DNA of 64,000 bases from Tepidimicrobium xylanilyticum (GCF_900106765.1 NZ_FNNG01000007.1:1-64000), one strand, 5' to 3'; shown: positions 25,557-34,807, counted from the stretch's first letter. Numbers and translations are program-made. The notes: a model not told the origin generated them from the sequence alone.

Positions 25557-26336
25557 ATGGATAAAAAAACTTTAGTTGAAATTAAAAATTTAGGTATGAC
25601 CTACCATACTTTTAATGGGGAAACAGAGGCCATACACAATATAGATTTTAATGTATACGAAGGTGAAATATTAGGAATTGTAGGCCCTAGTGGCTGTGGA
25701 AAATCTACCTTGCTTTCCATTATTGCAGGTCTAATTAAGCCTTCAACAGGTAAGGTGTTAGTTAATGGAAAAAAGGTAACAGGTCCAATGAAAGATATAG
25801 GCTATATGTTTCAGCGAGACCACCTGTTTGAGTGGCGAACGATTCTTCAAAATGTATTACTAGGTCTTGAGATCCAGGGTAAGGTAAAAGATAAGGATGT
25901 TAAAAAAGCAGAAAAACTATTGGAAACTTACGGGTTATTAGACTTTAAAAATAGCTATCCCAGACAGCTGTCTGGAGGAATGAGACAAAGAGCTGCTTTA
26001 ATAAGAACATTAATTGTAGAACCTAAGCTACTCCTATTGGACGAACCCTTTTCCGCTTTAGACTATCAGACAAGATTGGCAATAGCTGATGAAATTGGTG
26101 TTATCCTAAAAAAAGAGAATAAAACTGCTCTTTTAGTAACTCACGATATTGCTGAAGCAATATCCATGTCCGATCGAATAATCGTGTTAACCAATAGGCC
26201 TGCAAGTATTAAAGATATTATAAATATTGAGTTGAGTTGCCCCGGAGGAGAATGGAGCCCAATTAAATGTCGTGAAGCTCCTGAATTTAGACATTACTTT
26301 AACAAAATATGGAAGGAGCTTGATGTTCATGTCTAA
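25557..26336 (+). CDS. NitT/TauT-family ABC transporter ATP-binding protein
   Basis: A 259-residue ATPase with GPSGCGKSTLLSIIAG (Walker A), QRDHLFEW at the Q-loop, LSGGMRQRAALIRTL (signature), LLLDEPFSALDYQTR (Walker B) and a VTHDIAEAISMSDRI switch region. YMFQRDHLFEWRT is typical of nitrate/sulfonate/taurine/riboflavin-precursor importers. ATG at 25557 has AAAGGGGAG. It overlaps the permease gene by eight bases. No substrate-binding protein is adjacent, so the substrate is unknown. Confidence 0.9.
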   Translation: MDKKTLVEIKNLGMTYHTFNGETEAIHNIDFNVYEGEILGIVGPSGCGKSTLLSIIAGLIKPSTGKVLVNGKKVTGPMKDIGYMFQRDHLFEWRTILQNVLLGLEIQGKVKDKDVKKAEKLLETYGLLDFKNSYPRQLSGGMRQRAALIRTLIVEPKLLLLDEPFSALDYQTRLAIADEIGVILKKENKTALLVTHDIAEAISMSDRIIVLTNRPASIKDIINIELSCPGGEWSPIKCREAPEFRHYFNKIWKELDVHV

Positions 26337-27135
26337 TAATTCAATATCTCAGGAACATGCTAAGTATCTAAATAGGATTAAGAAAAGAAAGCGTAATATT
26401 TTAATTGTACAAATCTCCATATTAATAGTAGGATTAATGCTCTGGGAGGTAGCAGCTAGACTTAAATGGATAGATTCATTTTTAACTAGCTATCCTACAG
26501 GTATTTGGCAATTATTTTTGCGGTATTTAAAAGAAGGAGACCTTTTATACCATGTTGGGATTTCTGTCTTTGAAACCATTGTAGGTTTTACTGCTGGAAC
26601 ACTACTGGGAATCCTTGTTGCAATAGGATTATGGTGGTCTGACTTTTGGGCAAAAGTACTTGATCCTTATCTTGTAGTGCTTAATAGCTTACCTAAAACT
26701 GCTCTCGCCCCTATAATAATCATTTGGATTGGTGCAGGATACTCTGGAATTATAGTTACAGCCATTACAATTTCAATAGTTGTTACAATTATGAATGTCT
26801 ATTTTAGCTTCATATCAGTAGACAAGGATAAAATCAAACTACTGCAAACCTTTGGAGCTACTAAGTATCAAATCTTGAGAAAAGTGGTATTACCCTATTC
26901 TATACCTACTATGATCAGTACTTTGAAGGTAAATATCGGGCTGTCGTGGGTAGGAGTAATTGTAGGTGAGTTTCTTGTGTCTAAAGCAGGAATAGGTTAT
27001 CTGATAGTATATGGTGGTCAAGTTTTTAAACTGGACTTGGTAATGATGAGTGTCTTCGTCTTAGCCTTGATCTCAGCAATGATGTATAAAGTAATATCCA
27101 TTTTAGAGGATAAATTCTTGAAATGGAACGAATAA
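26329..27135 (+). CDS. NitT/TauT-family ABC transporter permease
   Basis: A 268-residue permease with about six transmembrane helices. It has the BPD_transp_1 fold and the coupling motif LLQTFGATKYQILRKVVLPYSIP (EAA loop), plus NSLPKTALAPIIIIW, typical of this family. Two ATGs (26323 and 26329) follow AAGGAG; the second has the better spacing. Translationally coupled to the ATPase. A strong palindromic terminator follows directly, so no binding protein gene belongs to this transcript. Confidence 0.9.
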   Translation: MSNNSISQEHAKYLNRIKKRKRNILIVQISILIVGLMLWEVAARLKWIDSFLTSYPTGIWQLFLRYLKEGDLLYHVGISVFETIVGFTAGTLLGILVAIGLWWSDFWAKVLDPYLVVLNSLPKTALAPIIIIWIGAGYSGIIVTAITISIVVTIMNVYFSFISVDKDKIKLLQTFGATKYQILRKVVLPYSIPTMISTLKVNIGLSWVGVIVGEFLVSKAGIGYLIVYGGQVFKLDLVMMSVFVLALISAMMYKVISILEDKFLKWNE

Positions 27136-27180
27136 CAAGGTTAGGTCATATATGACCTAACCTTAAAAGTTATTTTTTTC
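27131..27180 (+). terminator. Intrinsic terminator of the NitT/TauT-type operon
   Basis: AAGGTTAGGTCATA/TATGACCTAACCTT form a 28-base perfect palindrome (27137-27164). Outer AATAAC/GTTATT can extend it, and ATTTTTTT follows. Confidence 0.85.
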
Positions 27181-27259
27181 AAGCATACATTCGTCACTTG
27201 TATACCCTTAATAAGTAAAATTATAATCAGAACTTCTTTTGCTATAGTTAGAATCATCG

Positions 27260-27865
27260 TCAATAATACTCTGCTATTTTAACTTTCAATATTATAACTG
27301 GTTGAATGGGCTTATCGTTCAAGTCGGTTTTCACAGCTGCAATCTTATCCACCACATCCATCCCCTCAAATACTTGGCCGAAAACGGTATGTCTATAGTC
27401 CAGATGGGGTGTGCCTCCTAATTCTCCATAAGCTTTTACAACAGCTTCAGGGAATCCACCCTCTTCACCTATTTGGGCCATTTGATCGATTAAAGATTCT
27501 TCAACCGTATCCCTTTGAACTATGAAAAACTGGCTGCCATTGGTGTTTGGTCCCGCATTTGCCATGGATAAGGCACCTCTAAAGTTGTGATAATTAATGT
27601 GGAATTCATCCTCAAAAGGCTGTCCCCATATGCTTTCTCCACCAACTCCAGTTCCAAGAGGGTCTCCCCCCTGTATCATAAAACCATCTATTACCCTATG
27701 GAAGGTCAATCCATCATAATAGCCATTTTCAACATGAGTTTTAAAATTTTCTACAGCCTTTGGTGCTACATCTGGAAAAAGCCTCATCTTAATAATCCCA
27801 TAATTGGTTTCCATTACTACTATTTCCTCACCTTTTTCGGGTAATTCCAATTGCTCTAACGACAC
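27260..27865 (-). CDS. ppiB: Cyclophilin-type peptidyl-prolyl cis-trans isomerase
   Basis: Cytosolic prolyl isomerase, 201 residues. Motifs: FKTHVENGYYDGLTFHRVIDGFMIQGGDP (catalytic Arg in FHR), GALSMANAGPNTNGSQFFI, and HTVFGQVFEGMDVVDKI. There is no signal peptide. An internal insertion (about 130-150) enlarges it relative to minimal PpiB. Start is GTG at 27865, seven bases after AAAGGAGG; an overlapping ATG is out of frame. Confidence 0.93.
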   Translation of the reverse strand: MSLEQLELPEKGEEIVVMETNYGIIKMRLFPDVAPKAVENFKTHVENGYYDGLTFHRVIDGFMIQGGDPLGTGVGGESIWGQPFEDEFHINYHNFRGALSMANAGPNTNGSQFFIVQRDTVEESLIDQMAQIGEEGGFPEAVVKAYGELGGTPHLDYRHTVFGQVFEGMDVVDKIAAVKTDLNDKPIQPVIILKVKIAEYY

Positions 27866-27966
27866 ATTAACGCCTCCTTTTTCTGGTTCTCGGATTTCAA
27901 TATCTACTTTTATAGGATATCATAAATATCTCCTAAATAAAACGGTAGCTTCCATTTTTGTGAGTT

Positions 27967-28941
27967 TTATCCTATTAATTTATAATACAATATTCCATTT
28001 TTCTCAGTTCTTTCGGCCTCTCCAATATAGGCTAAATGCTCTAAATGACTCATAGCTTCTCCTGATGCAAACCACTTTTGAGGACTAGGGAAATATTCCC
28101 AACTATCGCACCTTAAATCCCAATGCATTTTTGATGCTACATCCCTAATGCTCATCTTTTTATCCTTTATAATCCCCCTGATCTCATTCAATCGCTCAGC
28201 ATGATGTTTTAGCAATTGTTCAATCCTTTTCCTATGAGCTGTTACAATGCTTCTATGGGAAGAAAATAGGAAATCAATGGAGTAATCATAGACTTTTTTT
28301 AAGCTCTCAAAGTATATGGACAATATATCACCATTAAATCCCCAAAAGCTAATATTAGGTGTTATCCTATTGAGGACATGATCTCCTCCAAAAAATAGTC
28401 TATGCTCCCTTTCATATAGTCCAATATGGCCAGGTGTATGGCCAGGTATATCTACTACCTCCAATTTATAATTTCCTATGGTCAATATCTGGCCTTCCTC
28501 TAATGGAATAAAGTCTATAGGTTTCTTAGGACAGTACTTATAACCAGGATGATCATCTATGGATATATTATCCCTCTCTAAATCGAACAATATTTTATAA
28601 TCATCAAATCTTTTCCAATACTCTTCCTTAGTCATTTCATTAATCATATTTCCATCTATTTCTCCTGCATACACCTTAACCCCTTTCTGATTTAAACTAG
28701 CCGCCAATCCAGAATGGTCTGAATGGAGATGGGTTATTAGCAAACTGGTATTTTCAATATTTATATTTAAATCCTTCAACCCTTTCATAAATGCATCTTT
28801 ACATTCTTCTATGTTAAATCCCGTGTCAATGATTAAGTTTAATTCTTTCGATTTAATCACATAACTATTTAGTGACCTAAGAGGATTATTAGGTAATGGA
28901 ATCTCTAATAAATAAATATCTGGATATATTTCTAATACCAT
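27967..28941 (-). CDS. Metallo-beta-lactamase fold hydrolase
   Basis: A 324-residue MBL-fold protein. TGFNIEEC and ITHLHSDHSGLAAS give the HxHxDH zinc motif. GHTPGHIGLYE supplies a further His, and GGDHVLN an Asp. The C-terminal third (HHAERLNEIRGIIKD onward) is a winged-helix-like extension common in MBL proteins of the glyoxalase II/LACTB2-like group. Substrate is not predictable. The 10-base gap to the CWC gene upstream suggests co-transcription. Confidence 0.85.
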   Translation of the reverse strand: MVLEIYPDIYLLEIPLPNNPLRSLNSYVIKSKELNLIIDTGFNIEECKDAFMKGLKDLNINIENTSLLITHLHSDHSGLAASLNQKGVKVYAGEIDGNMINEMTKEEYWKRFDDYKILFDLERDNISIDDHPGYKYCPKKPIDFIPLEEGQILTIGNYKLEVVDIPGHTPGHIGLYEREHRLFFGGDHVLNRITPNISFWGFNGDILSIYFESLKKVYDYSIDFLFSSHRSIVTAHRKRIEQLLKHHAERLNEIRGIIKDKKMSIRDVASKMHWDLRCDSWEYFPSPQKWFASGEAMSHLEHLAYIGEAERTEKNGILYYKLIG

Positions 28942-28951
28942 CTCATCACCT

Positions 28952-29146
28952 CTAACCTTTATTCCTTGTATATCTATCTATACAGTCCTTGCATATACAT
29001 ACTTTGCCCTTTTTATCATCTGGTACTAACTCAAAGATATGACTTGGTATCTCCACTTCAGTACACCAACAGCTACCCTCTCCATGTTGACAATTATTGT
29101 TCTTGCCACAAATAGGGCAAGTTTTTTCCTGTTCCGTTAAAGCCAA
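28952..29146 (-). CDS. Cysteine-rich CWC-family zinc protein
   Basis: A 64-residue protein with nine cysteines: CPICGKNNNCQHGEGSCWC (the CWC signature) and CICKDC near the C-terminus. It matches the Cysteine_rich_CWC family, small proteins presumed to bind zinc, function unknown. Start is TTG at 29146 behind GGAGGG. It directly precedes the MBL hydrolase on the same strand. Confidence 0.85.
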   Translation of the reverse strand: MALTEQEKTCPICGKNNNCQHGEGSCWCTEVEIPSHIFELVPDDKKGKVCICKDCIDRYTRNKG

Positions 29147-29520
29147 TTAAATCCCTCCCTATATAATCGGTAGTATGCTAATAAAAGTTAAATAGGGCTA
29201 ATATTTATCATAGCCCTATAATAAACTTCAGTATTTTTAAACCAAAATTTATCGCTCCAAAGCATATTCTAATATTATGTTCATGATTAATTAAAAATAT
29301 AGATCTAAATATCAAATTTATCCATTGTATCCCCTTTCCTCCGTTACATATATCATAATTTCCCAATATATTTTATCATTCTTAGAGAATATGGGCACAT
29401 AGACTAAGGTTTTTGCTTTTATAAACTATATTTTAAAGTCCCAATAACTCCATAGCCTTAGAGCCATTTATCATTAAGTAAATTATTTCACTACATTGAA
29501 ATCCTTTCATTCTAATGTTA
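29147..29520. other. Intergenic region with one short hairpin
   Basis: About 370 bases between the CWC gene and the nitroreductase terminator. The only structure I see is ATAGGGCTA/TAGCCCTAT (29192-29219) with a 10-base loop; on the minus strand it is followed by TTTAACTTTTATT and might be a weak terminator. No gene is evident. Confidence 0.5.
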
Positions 29521-29553
29521 AAACATACTACATGATATCATGTAGCATGTTTT
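29521..29553 (-). terminator. Terminator of the nitroreductase gene
   Basis: AACATGCTACATGAT pairs with ATCATGTAGTATGTT almost perfectly across the centre, and TTTTAAC follows on the minus strand. Confidence 0.7.
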
Positions 29554-29561
29554 AACTCCCC

Positions 29562-30074
29562 TTATTTCCATTTGTCAAAATGGACTTTATTTTCATCAAA
29601 TCTATCTATAGGTTCCTTATCCTCAGCTTTAACTCCAACCACTACCATACCAATTGGTATTAAATTATCCGGTAGTTCTAATACGTCTGCCACAGATTTA
29701 ATCAGCTTTTCTACGGAATAAATTCCACACCATACAGCCCCTAAGCCTAATCCATGGGCTGCTAATAGCATATTTTGTATGGATGCAGAACAGTCCTCTA
29801 CAAGAAAACCTATTTCTGGCTGCTTTTCCTTATCTCCGCATACGATTATTCCACATCCTGCTTTTGGTAGCATCTTTGCATACTTGTGGAATTCTGCGAT
29901 TCTATCCAATACCTCTTTATCCCTTACCACTACATATTCTCTTGGCTCATAATTATGAGCTGATGGAGCTTGAAACCCAGCCTTTAATATGGTTCTTAAA
30001 TCCTCTTCCTTAATTGGCTCTCCTGTAAATCTTCGTATGCTCCTCCTTGTAAATATGGCTTCTAATACATCCAT
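29562..30074 (-). CDS. Nitroreductase-family flavoprotein
   Basis: A 170-residue FMN-dependent oxidoreductase. AIFTRRSIRRFTGEPIKEEDL and ILKAGFQAPSAHNYEPREYVVV are the usual FMN and dimer-interface motifs, and AAHGLGLGAVWCGIYS follows. The short length and VVVGVKAEDKEP ending resemble the clostridial single-domain group. It probably uses NAD(P)H to reduce nitro compounds or quinones; physiological substrate unknown. A strong AGGAGGAGG site precedes the ATG. It is 47 bases downstream of fosB on the same strand. Confidence 0.9.
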   Translation of the reverse strand: MDVLEAIFTRRSIRRFTGEPIKEEDLRTILKAGFQAPSAHNYEPREYVVVRDKEVLDRIAEFHKYAKMLPKAGCGIIVCGDKEKQPEIGFLVEDCSASIQNMLLAAHGLGLGAVWCGIYSVEKLIKSVADVLELPDNLIPIGMVVVGVKAEDKEPIDRFDENKVHFDKWK

Positions 30075-30121
30075 TAAAATACCTCCTCCTTTTTTGACAA
30101 ATTTTTATTCATCTTGTCCTT

Positions 30122-30538
30122 TTATATGAAAAACTCTAAATCATGCCTATTTTTCTTGTAAAAATTAATCCTATCTTCCCTAGACTTAGTATGAAATTCA
30201 AACAGATGTCCATCTGGATCACGAAAATAAATGGACTTTCCTTCTTCTTCATATCTTGATCTGCCTTCCTGAATATTCACATTTAATCTCTTCAACTTCT
30301 CTAATTTTTTATCGTAATCCTTTTCATCTATAGTAAAACTTATATGGGTATATGATTTATATATTTCATTCCTTGGTATGTCTTCCTCAAGGTTTAGAGC
30401 CAACCATAATCCATCTAAATCAAAATAAGCAAGCTTTTCTCCTTTTACAAGCAACTTTGCCCCAAAAACCTTTTGATAAAATTCTATGGACTTCTCAAGA
30501 TTTGAAACTGAAAAGGTTATATGGTTAATTGGTCTCAT
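30122..30538 (-). CDS. fosB: FosB-like metallothiol transferase (VOC family, fosfomycin resistance)
   Basis: A 138-residue glyoxalase-fold enzyme. I recall Bacillus FosB as nearly collinear: INHITFSVSNLEKSIEFYQKV, KLAYFDLDGLWLALN, IPRNEIYKSYTHISFTI and YFRDPDGHLFEFHT. Metal ligands expected are His6, His in YTHIS and Glu in FEFH, all present. FosB opens the epoxide of fosfomycin with bacillithiol or cysteine. Many clostridia lack bacillithiol, so the thiol donor here is uncertain. ATG behind GGGAGGTG. A related VOC protein with another substrate remains possible. Confidence 0.82.
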   Translation of the reverse strand: MRPINHITFSVSNLEKSIEFYQKVFGAKLLVKGEKLAYFDLDGLWLALNLEEDIPRNEIYKSYTHISFTIDEKDYDKKLEKLKRLNVNIQEGRSRYEEEGKSIYFRDPDGHLFEFHTKSREDRINFYKKNRHDLEFFI

Positions 30539-30657
30539 AAAGCACCTCCCATGATTCTCTTTGATTTCACTTGCTTAGTAAATGGGATTCTCTTATATAT
30601 TCTACATTGATTCATATATTCCTTCATAATAATATGAAAATGCAACATTCCTTATCG

Positions 30658-31442
30658 TTAACTTCCCATTGATTTATAATACTTTACTCCAAATTTCCAA
30701 ACCAAAAGGCTAATTAAAAAGAATATTGCAGCTACAGGAGACATCCATTGGAACCATAAGGGTGACTTTAATGGACCTGACTTTTCAAGGATCGCCATAG
30801 CTGGAAAGTAGTTTATACATGCTAGAGGAATTATAAAAATAAATATTTTTCTAAACCAAGATTTATACATAGACAATGGATATTGGGCTGTTTCTATACC
30901 TCCATAAGTAAAAGAGTTCACTATTTCTAAGCTCTGTACAGACCAAAAGGATGATGTAGCTTGGAGTAAAATAAAAAATTCCCTCCAAGTATTGAAAATA
31001 TTAAAAGGAATACTTTATCTAAAGTCCATCTCATATCTAATTTATAAATAGCCCAGAATAAAACAATAAGTCCTTTAAAAAACCTTCCAACTCTCATTGC
31101 TTGAAAATCATACCCTAATCCCTGTAAAACCGTACTTCTAGGCCTTGTAAGTATTCTATCAAAATCTCTATTTTTAACCAGCCAAGGGAAAATGTCAAAA
31201 CCTCTAGTCCAGGCTTCTACTATTGCAAAAGCAATATGAACCACCCCATAAAATAAAGCTGCTTCTTCAAGACTAAATCCTTTTAGATTTCCAAACCTAT
31301 CAAAAAGCACCCATAAGCCTATAAAATCTATAAAAGTAATTATAAAATGCCCAATACTCATCATGATAAAGGAAGCTCTATACTATAATTGACTCTGGAT
31401 ACACAATGATAAATACCTAAAATAAAGTCTAAGCCCGCCCAT
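30658..31442 (-). pseudogene. Broken ABC-2 exporter permease (DUF990/ABC-2-like), second copy
   Basis: ATG at 31442 follows GGAGGATAGGA, but codon 20 is TAG (31383-31385). The frame then continues well (YRASFIMMSIGHFIITFIDF, WTRGFDIFPWLVKNRDFDR, PRSTVLQGLGYDF) until a frameshift near 30990, after which SVQSLEIVNSFTYGGIETAQ and a final KFGVKYYKS are read in another frame. Six hydrophobic helices can be traced. The parts match the DUF990-type ABC-2 permease pattern. At least two lesions make it non-functional unless sequencing is at fault. Confidence 0.8.
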
Positions 31443-31444
31443 TC

Positions 31445-32249
31445 CTATCCTCCTTGTACTACAATTCCCTTTAATTTTCTATTTAATAGCCATCGCCCCA
31501 ATCCATATAATAAAATTACCCAAACTATTTGAAAAATTAAGTATATATACAGTTGATTAAAAGGAATATGCCCAGTATAGAATCTTGATGGGATATCAAG
31601 TAAACCACTAAAGGGCAATATTATTAAAATCCTTTTTAATCATTCTGGAAAAAGAGGAAGAGGCACGATCATTCCTGAAGACAAGGTTACAATAGCTGAG
31701 AAAAGTCTAGTAATTCCATCATCAGATATAGATCCTAAAGTAATGATATTGATAATATTGGTAATAGTGCAAGAAATCACCAAAGCTTCAAATGTAGTAA
31801 TAATCCATCCAGCCAATGCTCCTAAAGATGGTGGAAACATCATCTCATAGTCCTTTGGTAATAAAAATAAAGTTATTGTAAAGATAGGTACGGCCCGGAG
31901 AATAGTAGGAGCAGTACTTAAAGGCAAAGGCCCTACATAACCAATGATTATATAGATTGATTGGTCTTAGTAATTCATAGCTCACATTTCCAGTTCGAAT
32001 CAAGTTTTGTACTTCACTATCTCCATTCCAAGGTATCATACTAAACATAGCTTGTCCCATCCATATATAGGTTACAGCCTGACTATAAGTTAAAGGTACT
32101 TTATCATTAGTTGCACTATAGAAGGCATAGAAAACCATAACTCGAATCAGTCCAAAAAAGAACTGAGTACATACCCCTGCAATAGCAGCCATTCTATATT
32201 GAAGTAATAAAATAAATCTAATTTTTATTATAGATAAATAAACTCTTAT
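31445..32249 (-). pseudogene. Broken ABC-2 exporter permease (DUF990/ABC-2-like), first copy
   Basis: Reading begins right after the ATPase stop with an RVYLSIIKIRFILLLQYR start. It runs through LIRVMVFYAFYSATNDK, AVTYIWMGQAMFSMIPW and LIRTGNVSYELLRPINLYNH, then shifts frame near 31930. PKDYEMMFPPSLGALAGWII and LFSAIVTLSSGMIVPLPLFPE follow, then another frame change before the closing LLNRKLKGIVVQGG. The codon at proper distance (8 bases) from its AGGGAG site is ATA, not ATG. The two permeases were adjacent, the second starting 3 bases after the first. Confidence 0.78.
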
Positions 32250-33226
32250 ATTTTCAACTCCCTATATAAAGTAGCAATAGTTTCTTCTATAGGAGGATTT
32301 TCAATAAGTACATCTTTTATTTCATAAGTATTTGATATAATAGCAATTAATTTTGCAGGCAAGATTATTTGTAGGATCAAAATTAACAAAAGCTCTATTG
32401 CCTTCCCATTTCATGAGGTAGGTCCCTTCAATATGAAGATTAAAGCCATTATTTTCCAATTCAACAATCGATCTTCGCTCTCCTGATACCCTATTCCTTA
32501 ATTCATAAATGGAACCATCGGAAAGAATTTGACCCTTACCAATTACTATAACTCGACTACATAAGGTTTCAATATCATCCATGTCGTGGGTAGTAAGTAT
32601 AATTGTAACTTTCCTTTCAATATTCAACTCTTTTATAAATTTATGAACAGCTAATTTAGATACAGCATCAGACCTATGGTAGGTTCATCTAGGAAGAGTA
32701 TAGACGGAGAATGGAGTAATGATGCTGCCAGTTCACATCTCATCCTTTGACCGAGGCTTTATTGCCTAACAGGAGTATTTATGAAATTTCCCAAATCCAA
32801 CAATTCGGTAAGTTCCCTTTTTGCTTTCATATAATCATTTTGGGAAATTTTGTATATATCTCTCAAAAGTTCAAAGGAATCTATAACGGGTAAATCCCAA
32901 CATAGTTGGGTCCTCTGACCAAATACTACTCCAATATTTCCTACATGTTCTATCCTCTCTTCCCATGGAACCTTACCTAATACTTGATATTTCCCCGAGT
33001 CCGGCATAAGAATTCCACTTAATATTTTTTATTGTAGTAGATTTACCTGACCCATTTGGTCCTATATATCCTACCAATTTTCCCTCATTGATTTTAAAGT
33101 ATACTCTATCCAAAGCATTTATAGTTTCATACTCTCTATGAAAAAGATTCTAAAAGCATTTATTATACCATGATTCCTTTTAGGAATTTTAAATGATTTA
33201 CTCAAATCCTCTGCTACAATAGACAT
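32246..33226 (-). pseudogene. Broken ATPase of the decayed ABC-2 exporter
   Basis: From ATG 33226 the pieces read IVAEDLSKSFKIPKR; (frame change) REYETINALDRVYF and GYIGPNGSGKSTTIK (Walker A); (frame change in an A-run) ILMPDSGKYQVLG, GVVFGQRTQLCWDLPV; a TAA where Leu precedes [14 protein letters not shown] (signature); [10 protein letters not shown] (Walker B); (one base lost) NIERKVTIILTTHDMDDIE; (frame change) IENPPIEETIATLYREL. Five lesions in about 980 bases. The ATPase belongs to the type pairing with two DUF990-like permeases, which in known cases exports drugs or polyketides. Confidence 0.85.
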
Positions 33227-33301
33227 TGAAAAACCCTCTTTTCAGTTTCCAAATTTTAGACGTATGCAAAATATTATCAAAATTTAATAAGGAAGTCAAT
33301 A

Positions 33302-33333
33302 AAAAATACTCTATTGTAAAATAGAGTATTTTT
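33302..33333. terminator. Bidirectional-looking terminator between mntP and the decayed operon
   Basis: A 14-bp perfect stem AAAAATACTCTATT with its complement and a 4-base loop. The A-run and T-run make it usable in both directions; leftward mntP is the probable client. Confidence 0.75.
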
Positions 33334-33400
33334 GATAATACGTTAAATATTAGCTATAGTAACATTAATTTGAACCACATATTGCTTTAATTTTATTATT

Positions 33401-33964
33401 TTATCCCATAATACCTAGATGCTCTAATAATATTTTAGTACCTACAACTATTAAAATAAGGCCGCCTAACACCTCAGCTTTTGATTTGAATTTGCACCCC
33501 AGATCATAGCCTAATTTAACTCCAATACAGGAAGTGGAAAATGTTATAATTCCAATTATGGTTACAGCCATATATATATTTACCTTCAACAGGGCAAATG
33601 TTATACCTATGGCTAGGGCATCGATGCTGGTGGCAATAGATAAAACTAACATATTTTTTAAGCTAAAGGCTTCCTCACTCATTGGGCAAGAATTATCTCT
33701 TGATTCCTTTATCTTTTTTATCCCAATTATAAAAAGCAGTATAAAAGCAATCCAATGGTCCAAAGCCTTGATGTAAACCGAAAATTGAATACATAATATG
33801 TATCCCACAAAAGGCATAAGGGCTTGGAAACCTCCAAAGAAACCACCAGTAACAAGTGCATTTTTATAGTCCATCTCTTCCATAGATAAACCTTTACATA
33901 CTGCAACTGCAAATGCATCCATGGCTAACCCAAATCCAATAACTATTAGCTCAAATATTTTCAT
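33401..33964 (-). CDS. mntP: Manganese efflux pump MntP
   Basis: A 187-residue, six-helix exporter of Mn2+. The two duplicated signatures are GLAMDAFAVAVCKGLSM and ATSIDALAIGITFAL, each with the membrane Asp residues. ATG at 33964 is eight bases after GGGAG; a GTG one codon earlier is less likely. In other species mntP is often controlled by a yybP-ykoY riboswitch or MntR, but I do not recognise either in the 100 bases upstream. Confidence 0.93.
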   Translation of the reverse strand: MKIFELIVIGFGLAMDAFAVAVCKGLSMEEMDYKNALVTGGFFGGFQALMPFVGYILCIQFSVYIKALDHWIAFILLFIIGIKKIKESRDNSCPMSEEAFSLKNMLVLSIATSIDALAIGITFALLKVNIYMAVTIIGIITFSTSCIGVKLGYDLGCKFKSKAEVLGGLILIVVGTKILLEHLGIMG

Positions 33965-34063
33965 CACAAGTTCTCCCTCTATTCAATGGTCAGTTCCATC
34001 TTAACATAAAAAAGCTTTTATATAAACATTTTTCGCAAATGATGTCGAAATATAGAACTTCCC

Positions 34064-34807
34064 CTACTCTATCTTTTTACCTACAGTACCAATATAGACT
34101 ACAAATTGTTCCTCTCCATCTAAACCAAGTAGGTTATTTATCTCATCATCGTCAAAGGCTGCAATGGCACAAACTCCACAATCTATGGATTGGGCAGCTA
34201 AGTATAGGTTTTGGCAAACATGTCCAGCATCTAAATGTATGTATCTATAGCCTCTTTCCCCATATCTCCATTTCATCCTGTAGATTATAGTAGTCCACAT
34301 GAAGGTTACTGCGCTATTTTTCACAAAAATTTGGTCAAGACAGCTTTTGCTCATCTTATTGGCTATATCATGCTCTGTATTAATTTCTAAAAGCTTATGT
34401 TCAATAGCTAAGTACCTATATAATCCTGGTTTCATTCCATCTACCATGTTTATAAGTAGATAGGTTTCAAAAGAATGTCTTGCTCCTGCTGAAGGAACAT
34501 TTCTTAAAGTAGATGGTCTTGAAGTGATTGTTTTAACTCCTTGGGTACACCACAATAGGTAGGATAATTCCTCAATAGTCAGCGGTTTATCTGCATATTT
34601 TCTTAAGCTTTTCCTTGATTCAATAGCTTCTCTCAAATCTAAAGGCTTAACCTCTATATCCTCTGCTTTAGGTAGGTCTATTAGTGTTCCATCCTTAGCG
34701 TATTCCAATTCTAGAGATGGTTGAGGCAATCCCTTTTGCTGATCTGACTCTTCCAAATATTGGTATTTGGTCTTTTCCATAAACTCCTGTCCAATTGTTT
34801 TATCCAC
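34064..34807 (-). CDS. SagB/ThcOx-type dehydrogenase (nitroreductase superfamily)
   Basis: A 247-residue FMN enzyme. The N-terminal part (GQEFMEKTKYQYL, GLPQPSLEL) is the SagB-type extension, then LREAIESRKSLRKYADKPLTIEELSYLLWCTQG and LRNVPSAGARHSFETYLLI. GYRYIHLDAGHVCQNLYLAA and GLDGEEQFVVYIGTVGKK close it. In thiazole/oxazole peptide clusters such enzymes oxidise azolines to azoles, but no cyclodehydratase or precursor is nearby. Lone copies like this are common and uncharacterised. GTG at 34807 has AAGGAG at seven bases; an ATG 10 codons upstream has none. Confidence 0.88.
   Translation of the reverse strand: MDKTIGQEFMEKTKYQYLEESDQQKGLPQPSLELEYAKDGTLIDLPKAEDIEVKPLDLREAIESRKSLRKYADKPLTIEELSYLLWCTQGVKTITSRPSTLRNVPSAGARHSFETYLLINMVDGMKPGLYRYLAIEHKLLEINTEHDIANKMSKSCLDQIFVKNSAVTFMWTTIIYRMKWRYGERGYRYIHLDAGHVCQNLYLAAQSIDCGVCAIAAFDDDEINNLLGLDGEEQFVVYIGTVGKKIE

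Noticed and set aside
29192-29219. Hairpin ATAGGGCTA/TAGCCCTAT as a riboswitch
   Set aside because: Too small and without conserved aptamer sequence; at most a weak terminator.
33965-34063. yybP-ykoY manganese riboswitch upstream of mntP
   Set aside because: The roughly 100 bases lack the conserved GGGGAGUA- and CCCTACC-type elements of that aptamer.
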